From DATIHK01 sp035480775 (GTDB lineage Bacteria; Patescibacteriota; WWE3; UBA101185; UBA10185), in the NCBI GenBank assembly GCA_035480775.1, contig DATIHK010000075.1, forward strand, positions 1-14,536: DNA of 14,536 nt, written 5' to 3'. The notes under the pieces are model-generated. The model saw nothing but the letters and a program-made list of their open reading frames with translations. It was not told the origin of the DNA and made no database searches. This document shows, piece after piece, positions 1-5,908 of the stretch. Made by a program: the position numbers and the translations under genes. Each line of letters opens with the position of its first letter. The stretch's first letter is position 1.

Positions 1-1098
1 GGTGTTGAAGGTGCTTTGTAGCTGAGTGTATTTAAAAAGTTGGTTTTGTACTTTTTTAGGCATGGCGTCTTTTTTGAGCTCGATCATAATCCTCATTCCT
101 TCGCGGTTAGATTCGTCGCGCAAATCTGAAATGCCTTCGATCTTTTTGTCTTTGACCAAATCTGCAATTTTAGCTATTAGAGTAGCTTTATTAACTTGAT
201 AGGGAATTTCGGTGACGATGATGCGGGTGCGACCTTTAGTTTCTTCGATTTCTGACTTGGCGCGGGTTACTACTCTTCCCTTTCCGGTTGCATACATTTG
301 GATCATTTCTTTTTGGTCGTAAATTGTTCCGCCGGTTGGAAAATCTGGCCCTTTTATAAAATTAACAAGTTCATCTACTGTAGCTTCTGAAGCGAAATCT
401 GCTTCGACAACTTGGTTTTCGGAGTCTTTAGTTGGAGCTTTTCCTATCACACTAGCTTTGTCGATCATAAAATTAATTCCATCGACAACTTCGGTTAAAT
501 TATGTGGAGGAATATTGGTTGCCATTCCGACAGCAATTCCTGCTGCGCCGGTTAGTAAAAGAGTTGGCAATAATGATGGAAGATACGAAGGTTCGTCATT
601 TTGCAGATCATTTAGCAAAAAATCTACAGTATCGTTGCCGATATCACGGTAGATTTCATCGGTAATTGGAGAAAGTTTACACTCGGTATATCGCATTGCT
701 GCAGGAGGATCTCCGTCGATACTTCCGAAATTTCCTTGTGGCGCGATCAAAGGATATCTAAGCGAAAAGTCTTGGCCCATTCTAACGAGAGCGTCATAAA
801 CCGAAATGTCTCCGTGTGGGTGATATTTTTTTAAAACTTCTCCGACAACGGCAGCGCACTTGTGATACTTACCAGATGCTGTCATCGATTGATCTTGCAT
901 CGCGTAAATGATACGTCGTTGAACAGGTTTTTGGCCGTCTCTAATGTCTGGAAGTGCTCGCGAAACAATAACCGACATCGCATAGTCAAGGTATGCACTT
1001 TGCATTTCGGAGGTAATATCTGATCTTATTATGGCTGTGTTTTTGTCTGGATTTTCTCCGGGATTTTCTGGTATTAATTCGGTTATTTCTTCGGTCAT
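1..1098 (-). CDS. gyrA: DNA gyrase subunit A, N-terminal part (cut by window edge)
   Basis: This is the DNA-breaking and rejoining subunit of gyrase, the A2B2 type II topoisomerase that puts negative supercoils into DNA using ATP. The frame is open for 366 codons from an ATG at 1098 down to base 1; the rest of the gene lies outside the window. Visible motifs are YLDYAMSVIVSRALPD (residues 36-51), the winged-helix block KYHPHGD (91-97), QGNFGSIDGD (121-130) and AMRYTE (134-139) with catalytic Tyr137, equivalent to E. coli Tyr122. The E. coli Ser83 position is Ile98 here, a site tied to quinolone binding. The gene starts 15 nt after the ppaC stop on the same strand. A promoter reading TTGAAA, 17 bp, TACTAT inside the ppaC end gives a predicted 3-nt leader, and no well-placed Shine-Dalgarno is seen. 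GyrA is favoured over ParC because gyrB is nearby and the motifs match. Confidence 0.96.
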   Translation of the reverse strand, partial: MTEEITELIPENPGENPDKNTAIIRSDITSEMQSAYLDYAMSVIVSRALPDIRDGQKPVQRRIIYAMQDQSMTASGKYHKCAAVVGEVLKKYHPHGDISVYDALVRMGQDFSLRYPLIAPQGNFGSIDGDPPAAMRYTECKLSPITDEIYRDIGNDTVDFLLNDLQNDEPSYLPSLLPTLLLTGAAGIAVGMATNIPPHNLTEVVDGINFMIDKASVIGKAPTKDSENQVVEADFASEATVDELVNFIKGPDFPTGGTIYDQKEMIQMYATGKGRVVTRAKSEIEETKGRTRIIVTEIPYQVNKATLIAKIADLVKDKKIEGISDLRDESNREGMRIMIELKKDAMPKKVQNQLFKYTQLQSTFNT

Positions 1099-1107
1099 GG
1101 CCTTAAT

Positions 1108-1136
1108 ATAGTATCAGCTTTGTAAGGCCTTTTCAA
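1108..1136 (-). promoter_or_regulatory. predicted gyrA promoter
   Basis: Reading the minus strand, a TTGAAA box (1136-1131) is followed by a 17-bp spacer and TACTAT (1113-1108). The expected transcript start is about 1101, three bases before the gyrA ATG at 1098. The -35 box lies inside the last codons of ppaC. The same -35, spacing and leader length occur before gyrB, which makes chance less likely. Confidence 0.5.
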
Positions 1137-2061
1137 TCGCAGGAGCAATGTCTTTTTTGCGACTAATCACAGGTCCAACATCGAATATATGATCATCACT
1201 AACTGCTGTAAATGCTTTTTCGAGAACTCTCTTTTCATCATCTGTTGAGCAAATTGCGTGTGAGTTTAGTTTTAAGATGTCAGTTACAAAAAGATAGGCT
1301 TGAGCTACTCCCTGCTTGGCTCTGACATCAGCCAGTGCTTTAATAATTGAGTCTTTTTGCGCGATTACTTTGTCGGGTTCTACAGTCTCAACCTGTCCAA
1401 TAAAGACTTTTTTAGTTCCAAATTCAAAAACTTTTACATCTTTGTTAACTATTTGTTCAGCGGACAAGCCTGTTAGATCAGATTTAGCTTTAAAAAGTTC
1501 AAAGATCAATTCTTCCATATTCCAACCATTATTTTGGGTAATTTTGTGAGCGATAGTCGAATCTACGCCTGTAGTAGTTGATGATTTTAAACCGACAGTA
1601 TCTGATAAGATGCCGCATAACATTAGTCCTTCAATGTCTTGTGGAGCTTTAAATTTGTAAATTTCAAACAACTCATAAATAATTGTGGAAGTAGAACCAA
1701 CCGGTTGCACATTAATGCGCACAGGTGTCGGAAAGTTTATATTTACTTTGTGGTGGTCAACAATTTCTATAATTTGCTCGTGCGTAACCTTAGGGTGTGG
1801 ATGTCTTTGTGATTCTTCGTTGTGATCGACCAATATAAATTTGTCTGATGGATCAATTGTGAATTCATCCAAACTTTTGGGCATGGCAACGCCAAACTTA
1901 TTAAAGACAAACTGTGTTTCTTTGTTTGGATCGCCTGGTCTAACCGGTATTATTTCGGCGTCTTCGTATCTTTTAGATTGTTTTAAAAATTCGGCGTATT
2001 CAACGGCTGAGGCAATTGCATCTAAGTCTGGGGAAATGTGTCCTGTTATGTATATTTTCAT
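1114..2061 (-). CDS. ppaC: manganese-dependent inorganic pyrophosphatase (family II, DHH/DHHA2)
   Basis: This cytoplasmic enzyme hydrolyses pyrophosphate to two phosphates, pulling nucleic acid and other synthesis reactions forward. At 315 aa it has the usual family II length without inserted CBS domains. The metal-binding motifs are all present: GHISPDLDA with His8, Asp12 and Asp14; LVDHNE with Asp79; VDHH with His103 and His104; and ILSD with Asp154. The block PVGSTSTIIYE (120-130) and the C-terminal DHHA2 motif SRKK also match Bacillus PpaC closely. It lies directly upstream of gyrA on the same strand, so the two may be co-transcribed. No Shine-Dalgarno precedes the ATG. An extended -10 element ending 8 bases upstream suggests an almost leaderless mRNA. 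Confidence 0.96.
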   Translation of the reverse strand: MKIYITGHISPDLDAIASAVEYAEFLKQSKRYEDAEIIPVRPGDPNKETQFVFNKFGVAMPKSLDEFTIDPSDKFILVDHNEESQRHPHPKVTHEQIIEIVDHHKVNINFPTPVRINVQPVGSTSTIIYELFEIYKFKAPQDIEGLMLCGILSDTVGLKSSTTTGVDSTIAHKITQNNGWNMEELIFELFKAKSDLTGLSAEQIVNKDVKVFEFGTKKVFIGQVETVEPDKVIAQKDSIIKALADVRAKQGVAQAYLFVTDILKLNSHAICSTDDEKRVLEKAFTAVSDDHIFDVGPVISRKKDIAPAIEKALQS

Positions 2062-2068
2062 GCATAGT

Positions 2069-2077
2069 AGTTTAGCA
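2069..2077 (-). promoter_or_regulatory. predicted extended -10 element of ppaC
   Basis: On the minus strand TGCTAAACT fits the extended -10 pattern TGnTAnnnT. The predicted start (about 2062) is one base before the ppaC ATG. No good -35 box is seen. The -10 hexamer TAAACT is the same as that of gyrB. Confidence 0.35.
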
Positions 2078-2080
2078 AAT

Positions 2081-2092
2081 TTTTGCGCAAAA
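2081..2092. repeat. 12-bp perfect palindrome in the divergent ppaC / small-gene promoter region
   Basis: TTTTGCGCAAAA is its own reverse complement. It sits between two divergent genes and contains the -35 box of the plus-strand promoter. It could be an operator for a dimeric regulator or a chance AT/GC symmetry; nothing else in the window repeats it. Confidence 0.3.
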
Positions 2093-2111
2093 CAGAATCA
2101 GCCTTTATAAT
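2083..2111 (+). promoter_or_regulatory. predicted promoter of the 87-aa membrane protein gene
   Basis: A TTGCGC -35 box (2083-2088), a 17-bp spacer and a perfect TATAAT (2106-2111) give a start near 2118, about 31 bases before the GTG start codon. This promoter occupies the place where a longer reading from TTG 2083 or ATG 2110 would begin, and so argues against those starts. Confidence 0.65.
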
Positions 2112-2136
2112 GCAAATAACCCATAACCATAAAAGC

Positions 2137-2142
2137 GAGGAG
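2137..2142 (+). promoter_or_regulatory. Shine-Dalgarno that sets the GTG start at 2149
   Basis: GAGGAG lies 6 bases before GTG 2149. It is the only strong ribosome site in the region and decides the start of the small membrane-protein gene. Confidence 0.7.
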
Positions 2143-2148
2143 ACCGCT

Positions 2149-2412
2149 GTGAGAAAGAGATTTGTTTATATTCCCCCCTTGGCAATGCTGGCTGCTAATG
2201 CAATTTTATTGTGGTCACATTTATTAACAATGTGGGTGGGATTGACTTTTCTTCTAGCTGTTTTAGCTCTAGCTTTTGCGCTTCTTCTTTTGATTGTTCC
2301 CCCGCAAGATGGCGAGGCTTTAATTCCTATAGAAGAAAAAGTAGGCATGGTGTTAATGGTGTTGTCAATTTTTCTGCAAGCTATGTCGATTTATTTGGCA
2401 TACATAAAGTAG
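2149..2412 (+). CDS. small hydrophobic membrane protein, unrecognised
   Basis: I do not recognise this protein. From the GTG start it is 87 aa and almost wholly hydrophobic. A basic N-terminus (residues 2-4, RKR) is followed by about two membrane segments (roughly 8-26 and 29-50), a short acidic polar loop with QDGEALIPIEEK (53-64), and a last membrane segment (65-85) ending in lysine. The likely location is the cytoplasmic membrane. The GTG start is chosen because GAGGAG lies 6 bases upstream and a TATAAT promoter occupies the region where longer forms would start. The gene is monocistronic, with its own promoter and a hairpin terminator, and lies between the minus-strand ppaC and gyrB. No function can be inferred from the context. 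Confidence 0.75.
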   Translation: MRKRFVYIPPLAMLAANAILLWSHLLTMWVGLTFLLAVLALAFALLLLIVPPQDGEALIPIEEKVGMVLMVLSIFLQAMSIYLAYIK

Positions 2413-2430
2413 TATCCAGCATATATAAAT

Positions 2431-2471
2431 GACCTTCGTCTCAGATATATCGAGTCGAGGGTCGTTTTTTT
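2431..2471 (+). terminator. intrinsic terminator after the 87-aa gene
   Basis: A 12-bp stem with one U-U mismatch and one G-U pair (2431-2442 with 2452-2463) and a 9-nt loop is followed by seven T residues (2465-2471). The T-run is on the plus strand. The same hairpin could partly stop gyrB transcription from the other side, but no T-run follows it in that direction. Confidence 0.8.
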
Positions 2472-2476
2472 ACAAA

Positions 2477-4480
2477 TTATACTAAGTCAATATTAGCCTG
2501 TTTAGCGTGAGTTTGAATAAATCTTCGTCGTGGAGGTACTTCGTCGCCCATAAGCATCGTAAAGACTTCGTCGGCTTTTGCGGCGTCTTCTACATGTATT
2601 TGTTTTAGGCGTCGCGTTTCGGGGTTCATAGTAGTTTCCCAAAGCTCTTCGGCGTTCATTTCTCCTAATCCTTTAAAACGTTGAATAATTGATCTACTTC
2701 CTTCGGGAGTTTTTAAAAACTTGCTGCGTTCAGCATCGTCAAACAAATATTTCTTTTCTTTACCCCAAGTTGCTTTATACAAAGGTGGAACTGCGACAAA
2801 TATATGTCCGTTGGCTAAAATTTCACTCATATGTCGATAGAAAAAGGTTAAATACAAAGTCATAATATGGCTTCCGTCAGCATCTGCATCAGACATTATG
2901 ATAATTCGGTTGTATCTAAGTTTACTGGGATTATATTGCTCACCTATTCCGGCTCCGATAGCGATAATAAGGTTTTTAAATTTGTCAGAATCTACTATCT
3001 TGTCTAGATGGGCTCGTTCAGTATTTAAGATTTTTCCAAATAATGGAAGTATTGCTTGGATACGGCGGTTACGACCTTGCTTGGCACTTCCACCTGCTGA
3101 ATCTCCTTCAACAATAAAGAGCTCTGTTTTACTAGCGTCGCGTTCTGAGCAATCAGCCAATTTTCCTGGTAAGACTCCCCCACCTTCGAGAGCACTCTTA
3201 CGAATAACAGTGTCTCGCGCAGCTTTAGCCGCCATACGAGCTTTAAGTGCGAGTAGATTTTTCTCGACGATTGCTGCAGCGTCTCGGGGATTTTCTTCAA
3301 AGAAAGCGTCCAAAGCTTCTTTGACCACAGTTTCCACAGCATTTCTGACATTCGAATTGCCCAGTTTGCCTTTGGTTTGGCCTTCAAACTGTAGTTCTGA
3401 AGAATCCATATTGATTGAAACTATTGCAGTTAATCCTTCGCGTAAATCGTCTCCAGATAAGTTGGCGTCTTTTTCTTTTAGTAACCCGCTCTTTCGGGCG
3501 TACTCATTAATAGTACGAGTTAATGCGCCGCGGAAACCTGTTAAGTGGGTTCCACCTTCGGCGGTTCTTAAATGGTTGGCAAAGCTAAGTACATTTTCAT
3601 TAAAAGAATCGTTGTATTGTAGTGCGCATTCCACTAAGACGTTATCCATTTCTTTTTTTACCGAGAAAATGTTTTCATTTAGAGGTTTTTTACTGCGATT
3701 TAAGGCCTGCAGGTAAGCTTTGACGCCTCCTTCAAAATAAAAGGCAAAATGTTGTTCGTCAACACGATGGTCTATTAATTCAAATTTAATGCCTGAAGTT
3801 AAATATGCATATTCTCGTAGCTGATTTATAAAAAATTTAAAGTTAAAAGTAGTGGTTTCAAATATGGAATCATCGGGTAAAAACTGCACAATTGTGCCTG
3901 ATTCATATGGCCAGTTAGCAAGATCAAGTTCCCAGGTAGTTCCTTTAATTTTGGTAACAGGTTTTTTGGGATCTAGTTTTTCGACTGGTCTTATAACATG
4001 TCCGCCATCTGTATATTCTTGAATTACCCACTCTGGTGCACGATGAACGATAACTCGGGTCCATTTTGATAAAGCGTTAACGACAGATGCTCCTACTCCG
4101 TGTAATCCCGAAGATACTTTATAGCTTCCTCCGCCAAATTTTCCTCCGGCGTGAAGTTTGGTATAGGCCAGCTCAAGCGCAGAAACTCCGTAGCCTTTTT
4201 TAATTCCATAAGGAATTCCCCGGCCATTGTCATAAACGGCTACAGAGCCATCTTTAAAAAATTCCAACTTAACATGATTGGCAAAGCCTGCAATGGCTTC
4301 GTCCATAGAGTTATTGACGATTTCTGTAATAAGGTGGTGTAAACCATCTTGGCCGGTAGAACCTATATACATTCCAGGGCGTTTACGGACTGGTTCTAGA
4401 CCTTCGAGCACTTGTATCTGCTCTGCATCATAGCTTTCTTTTTTTGCTGGCATACTAGGTTTTGCTTTATTTTCGGACAT
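2477..4480 (-). CDS. gyrB: DNA gyrase subunit B
   Basis: This is the ATPase subunit of gyrase, partner of the GyrA encoded nearby. At 667 aa it is the short form, without the long insert of E. coli GyrB. The GHKL ATPase domain shows the catalytic Glu at 53 (TEIVNN), YDNGRGIP (83-90), the ATP lid GLHGVG (125-130) and QTKGKLGN with Lys370. The TOPRIM domain shows VEGDSAGG with Glu458 and the DADAD metal site (531-535), followed by QRFKGLGEMNAEELW (600-614). Two oddities stand out: the E. coli Lys447 position is Phe481 (LPLFGK), and the Asp before the magnesium-binding Asn is itself Asn56. The ATG at 4480 has no Shine-Dalgarno; a promoter places the transcript start 3 nt upstream. It converges with the 87-aa gene and diverges from the kinase-like gene. 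Confidence 0.98.
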   Translation of the reverse strand: MSENKAKPSMPAKKESYDAEQIQVLEGLEPVRKRPGMYIGSTGQDGLHHLITEIVNNSMDEAIAGFANHVKLEFFKDGSVAVYDNGRGIPYGIKKGYGVSALELAYTKLHAGGKFGGGSYKVSSGLHGVGASVVNALSKWTRVIVHRAPEWVIQEYTDGGHVIRPVEKLDPKKPVTKIKGTTWELDLANWPYESGTIVQFLPDDSIFETTTFNFKFFINQLREYAYLTSGIKFELIDHRVDEQHFAFYFEGGVKAYLQALNRSKKPLNENIFSVKKEMDNVLVECALQYNDSFNENVLSFANHLRTAEGGTHLTGFRGALTRTINEYARKSGLLKEKDANLSGDDLREGLTAIVSINMDSSELQFEGQTKGKLGNSNVRNAVETVVKEALDAFFEENPRDAAAIVEKNLLALKARMAAKAARDTVIRKSALEGGGVLPGKLADCSERDASKTELFIVEGDSAGGSAKQGRNRRIQAILPLFGKILNTERAHLDKIVDSDKFKNLIIAIGAGIGEQYNPSKLRYNRIIIMSDADADGSHIMTLYLTFFYRHMSEILANGHIFVAVPPLYKATWGKEKKYLFDDAERSKFLKTPEGSRSIIQRFKGLGEMNAEELWETTMNPETRRLKQIHVEDAAKADEVFTMLMGDEVPPRRRFIQTHAKQANIDLV

Positions 4481-4489
4481 AGCTTTACT

Positions 4490-4518
4490 AGTTTATAGTA
4501 AACGACTGCTGGTTTCAA
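4490..4518 (-). promoter_or_regulatory. predicted gyrB promoter
   Basis: Reading the minus strand, TTGAAA (4518-4513), a 17-bp spacer and TAAACT (4495-4490) predict a start at about 4483, leaving a 3-nt leader before the ATG at 4480. This is the same layout as before gyrA, with the same -35 box. Confidence 0.6.
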
Positions 4519-4545
4519 CTGGTGTATTATCACTTTAACCTACGA

Positions 4546-4551
4546 AAGGAG
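4546..4551 (+). promoter_or_regulatory. strong Shine-Dalgarno of the kinase-like gene
   Basis: AAGGAG lies 5 bases before ATG 4557 and fixes that start. A TATTAT at 4525-4530 may be its -10 box, but I see no convincing -35 box. Confidence 0.65.
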
Positions 4552-4556
4552 TCACT

Positions 4557-5432
4557 ATGGACCCGTGGAAATATCGCGGTTGGGATTTGAAAAGCAACGA
4601 TGTTATGGGGCAGATCGACGAAGTTGTGCAGATATTATGCCTTGGTATCCACGATCCTTACATTATGGATGTTTGGGGTGAAACCACCATTTATCCTCGG
4701 CCTGAAAGGTTGGCAAATATACAAGGTGGTTTGGCTGGTGAGTTTATGGGTCTTTCACAAGCTGGTAAATCTACGGTTCATAAAGCCCTTGCTGGTATGA
4801 GGTTTCCGCCTGATACATTGGAAGTGTCAGACGAATTTCCCGGTATGCTCGACCTTGAAGCGGATGTAATATCTTTCTTAAAAAAAGGTGATTTGGAAGA
4901 AGCAAATCGAGTATACGAGACCTTAAAATTGCAAGTAATGCGACAAACAATTTTGGATCAACTAATTTGGCACAATCGTAAAAAGATAACTGGTGAAAAA
5001 GGCTTTAAGCACAAAATTGTCTATCGTAGCGCAAATGATTTATTAGCTTTTACCAGAATTCTGATTCCCGGAATAAAGCCAACTCACGATCGTATACAAG
5101 AACAACTACAAACTTGGGTAGAAGCCATGTGGTATGCCGGCGAAACTGATTTCGTTATTTTGTGGGGCATAACTTTTGAAGAGGCTGTACATCGTCGAAT
5201 CTTACAAGGGTTACCTGCATATGGAAGAATTGTTAACCCAGACATTTGGCCATTAGTTGCACGTGGATATGATTGGTGGCGTTTTTATATGTTTAAAGAA
5301 CTACGCGACCGCTTTGGAATTGGTTTGTTAACAATTGATGGAACAAAGTCGGCTGAACATAATTTGCGAAGGGTTAAGTATTATGTTCGCAATTGTGTAA
5401 AGTTGTACCGGGCTCTGCATCCTGATGAATGA
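4557..5432 (+). CDS. P-loop NTPase, possible nucleoside/nucleotide kinase-like protein
   Basis: I cannot assign a known gene. The 291-aa protein has a Walker A loop GLSQAGKST (65-73) preceded by a hydrophobic strand, so it should bind a nucleoside triphosphate. The stretch YRSANDLLAF (156-165) resembles the substrate-side Arg-Ser motif of deoxynucleoside kinases. FVILWGITFEEAVHRR (199-214) resembles the strand and basic lid of thymidylate and deoxynucleoside kinases, and LLTIDGT (257-263) resembles a late strand of that fold. About 60 N-terminal residues before the P-loop, rich in Trp, are unusual for such kinases, which normally begin near it. No signal peptide or membrane segment is seen, so it is probably cytoplasmic. 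The start is fixed by AAGGAG 5 nt upstream. It is transcribed alone and has a strong terminator. A role in nucleotide salvage is inference only. Confidence 0.8.
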   Translation: MDPWKYRGWDLKSNDVMGQIDEVVQILCLGIHDPYIMDVWGETTIYPRPERLANIQGGLAGEFMGLSQAGKSTVHKALAGMRFPPDTLEVSDEFPGMLDLEADVISFLKKGDLEEANRVYETLKLQVMRQTILDQLIWHNRKKITGEKGFKHKIVYRSANDLLAFTRILIPGIKPTHDRIQEQLQTWVEAMWYAGETDFVILWGITFEEAVHRRILQGLPAYGRIVNPDIWPLVARGYDWWRFYMFKELRDRFGIGLLTIDGTKSAEHNLRRVKYYVRNCVKLYRALHPDE

Positions 5433-5464
5433 GGTCTTACTTTGCCTGTAAGGCCTCTTTTTTT
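5431..5464 (+). terminator. intrinsic terminator after the kinase-like gene
   Basis: A 10-bp stem with one G-U pair (5431-5440 with 5448-5457) and a 7-nt loop is followed by seven T residues. The stem begins within the TGA stop codon, an extremely compact arrangement. Confidence 0.92.
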
Positions 5465-5467
5465 GGG

Positions 5468-5496
5468 TTGAACGTGAGTATGCTATAGGGTATAAT
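5468..5496 (+). promoter_or_regulatory. near-consensus promoter of the 99-aa membrane protein gene
   Basis: TTGAAC (5468-5473), a 17-bp spacer and a perfect TATAAT (5491-5496) are followed by an expected start at about 5503, giving a leader of about 45 nt. It begins only 3 bases after the preceding terminator T-run. This is the best sigma-70-type promoter in the window. Confidence 0.8.
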
Positions 5497-5547
5497 GTAT
5501 CTAAACAAGGACAACTACTAGCAAGCATAGGAGTACAGGAGACCACA

Positions 5548-5847
5548 ATGCTTCCCCGAAATAAGTACATCATCAACGGGTTCAGCACATCGTTCAGCAT
5601 CACGACAGCCGTGTTTAGCCTTATTTTCGCTGTAGGAGTCGGCATCGCCGGTTTTCTGACTCCTGATGGCTCGTTCTTGTATTGGCTGGCAGGTTGCTAT
5701 TTCGTAGCAACATACATCACTGCCGGCATTATCAAGGACGCAGCGATTCGACGAGGTTGGAAGTGCATCGGGATTATCTGGTGGGCTTTGGTCTTTACGC
5801 CGCCCATCGGCCTGATTGCAGCAATTCTCGTGCGCTTTGGTTTCTGA
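5548..5847 (+). CDS. small three-helix membrane protein, unrecognised
   Basis: I do not recognise this protein. It is 99 aa with three likely membrane helices (about 16-37, 43-62 and 73-94) and a basic loop KDAAIRRGWK (63-72) between the second and third. The third helix carries tryptophans and a PP pair. Expression signals are strong: a near-consensus promoter, AGGAG 6 nt before the ATG with a second copy 8 nt earlier, and a long GC-rich terminator. Codons end in C or G far more often than in the neighbours (ATC, GGC, GTC, GCC, AGC), and GC is about half by eye, against clearly AT-rich neighbours. This suggests recent acquisition or unusual selection. It is a self-contained unit inserted between the kinase-like gene and the minus-strand holB. 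Confidence 0.78.
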   Translation: MLPRNKYIINGFSTSFSITTAVFSLIFAVGVGIAGFLTPDGSFLYWLAGCYFVATYITAGIIKDAAIRRGWKCIGIIWWALVFTPPIGLIAAILVRFGF

Positions 5848-5854
5848 ACGGCTT

Positions 5855-5908
5855 GGGGCGACCACAACTTTGACTAAACATCGAAGTGTGCTCGCCCCGA
5901 ATTTTTTT
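5855..5908 (+). terminator. long intrinsic terminator after the 99-aa gene
   Basis: GGGGCGA (5855-5861) pairs with TCGCCCC (5892-5898). An inner helix of CACA with TGTG and CTT with AAG carries one bulged A, and the loop is about 13 nt. Seven T residues follow (5902-5908) and run into the stop codon of the convergent holB-like gene. Confidence 0.85.

Noticed and set aside
2083..2148. Longer N-terminus for the small membrane protein (TTG 2083 or ATG 2110)
   Set aside because: These codons coincide with the -35 and TATAAT boxes of a good promoter; GTG 2149 has a strong GAGGAG site.
2898..3716. Long open frame (272 codons) on the plus strand inside gyrB
   Set aside because: It is antisense to a fully conserved gyrB, its product is a low-complexity Ser/Leu/Arg-rich string without motifs, and it has no ribosome site.
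5430..5432. Possible TGA recoding to glycine or tryptophan, as in some Patescibacteria
   Set aside because: TGA ends the kinase-like gene inside a terminator stem and also ends the 99-aa gene and pilD at natural protein ends, so it is a normal stop.
5328..5865. Two minus-strand open frames opposite the kinase end and the 99-aa gene
   Set aside because: They run through two terminators and a near-consensus plus-strand promoter and show no protein-like motifs.
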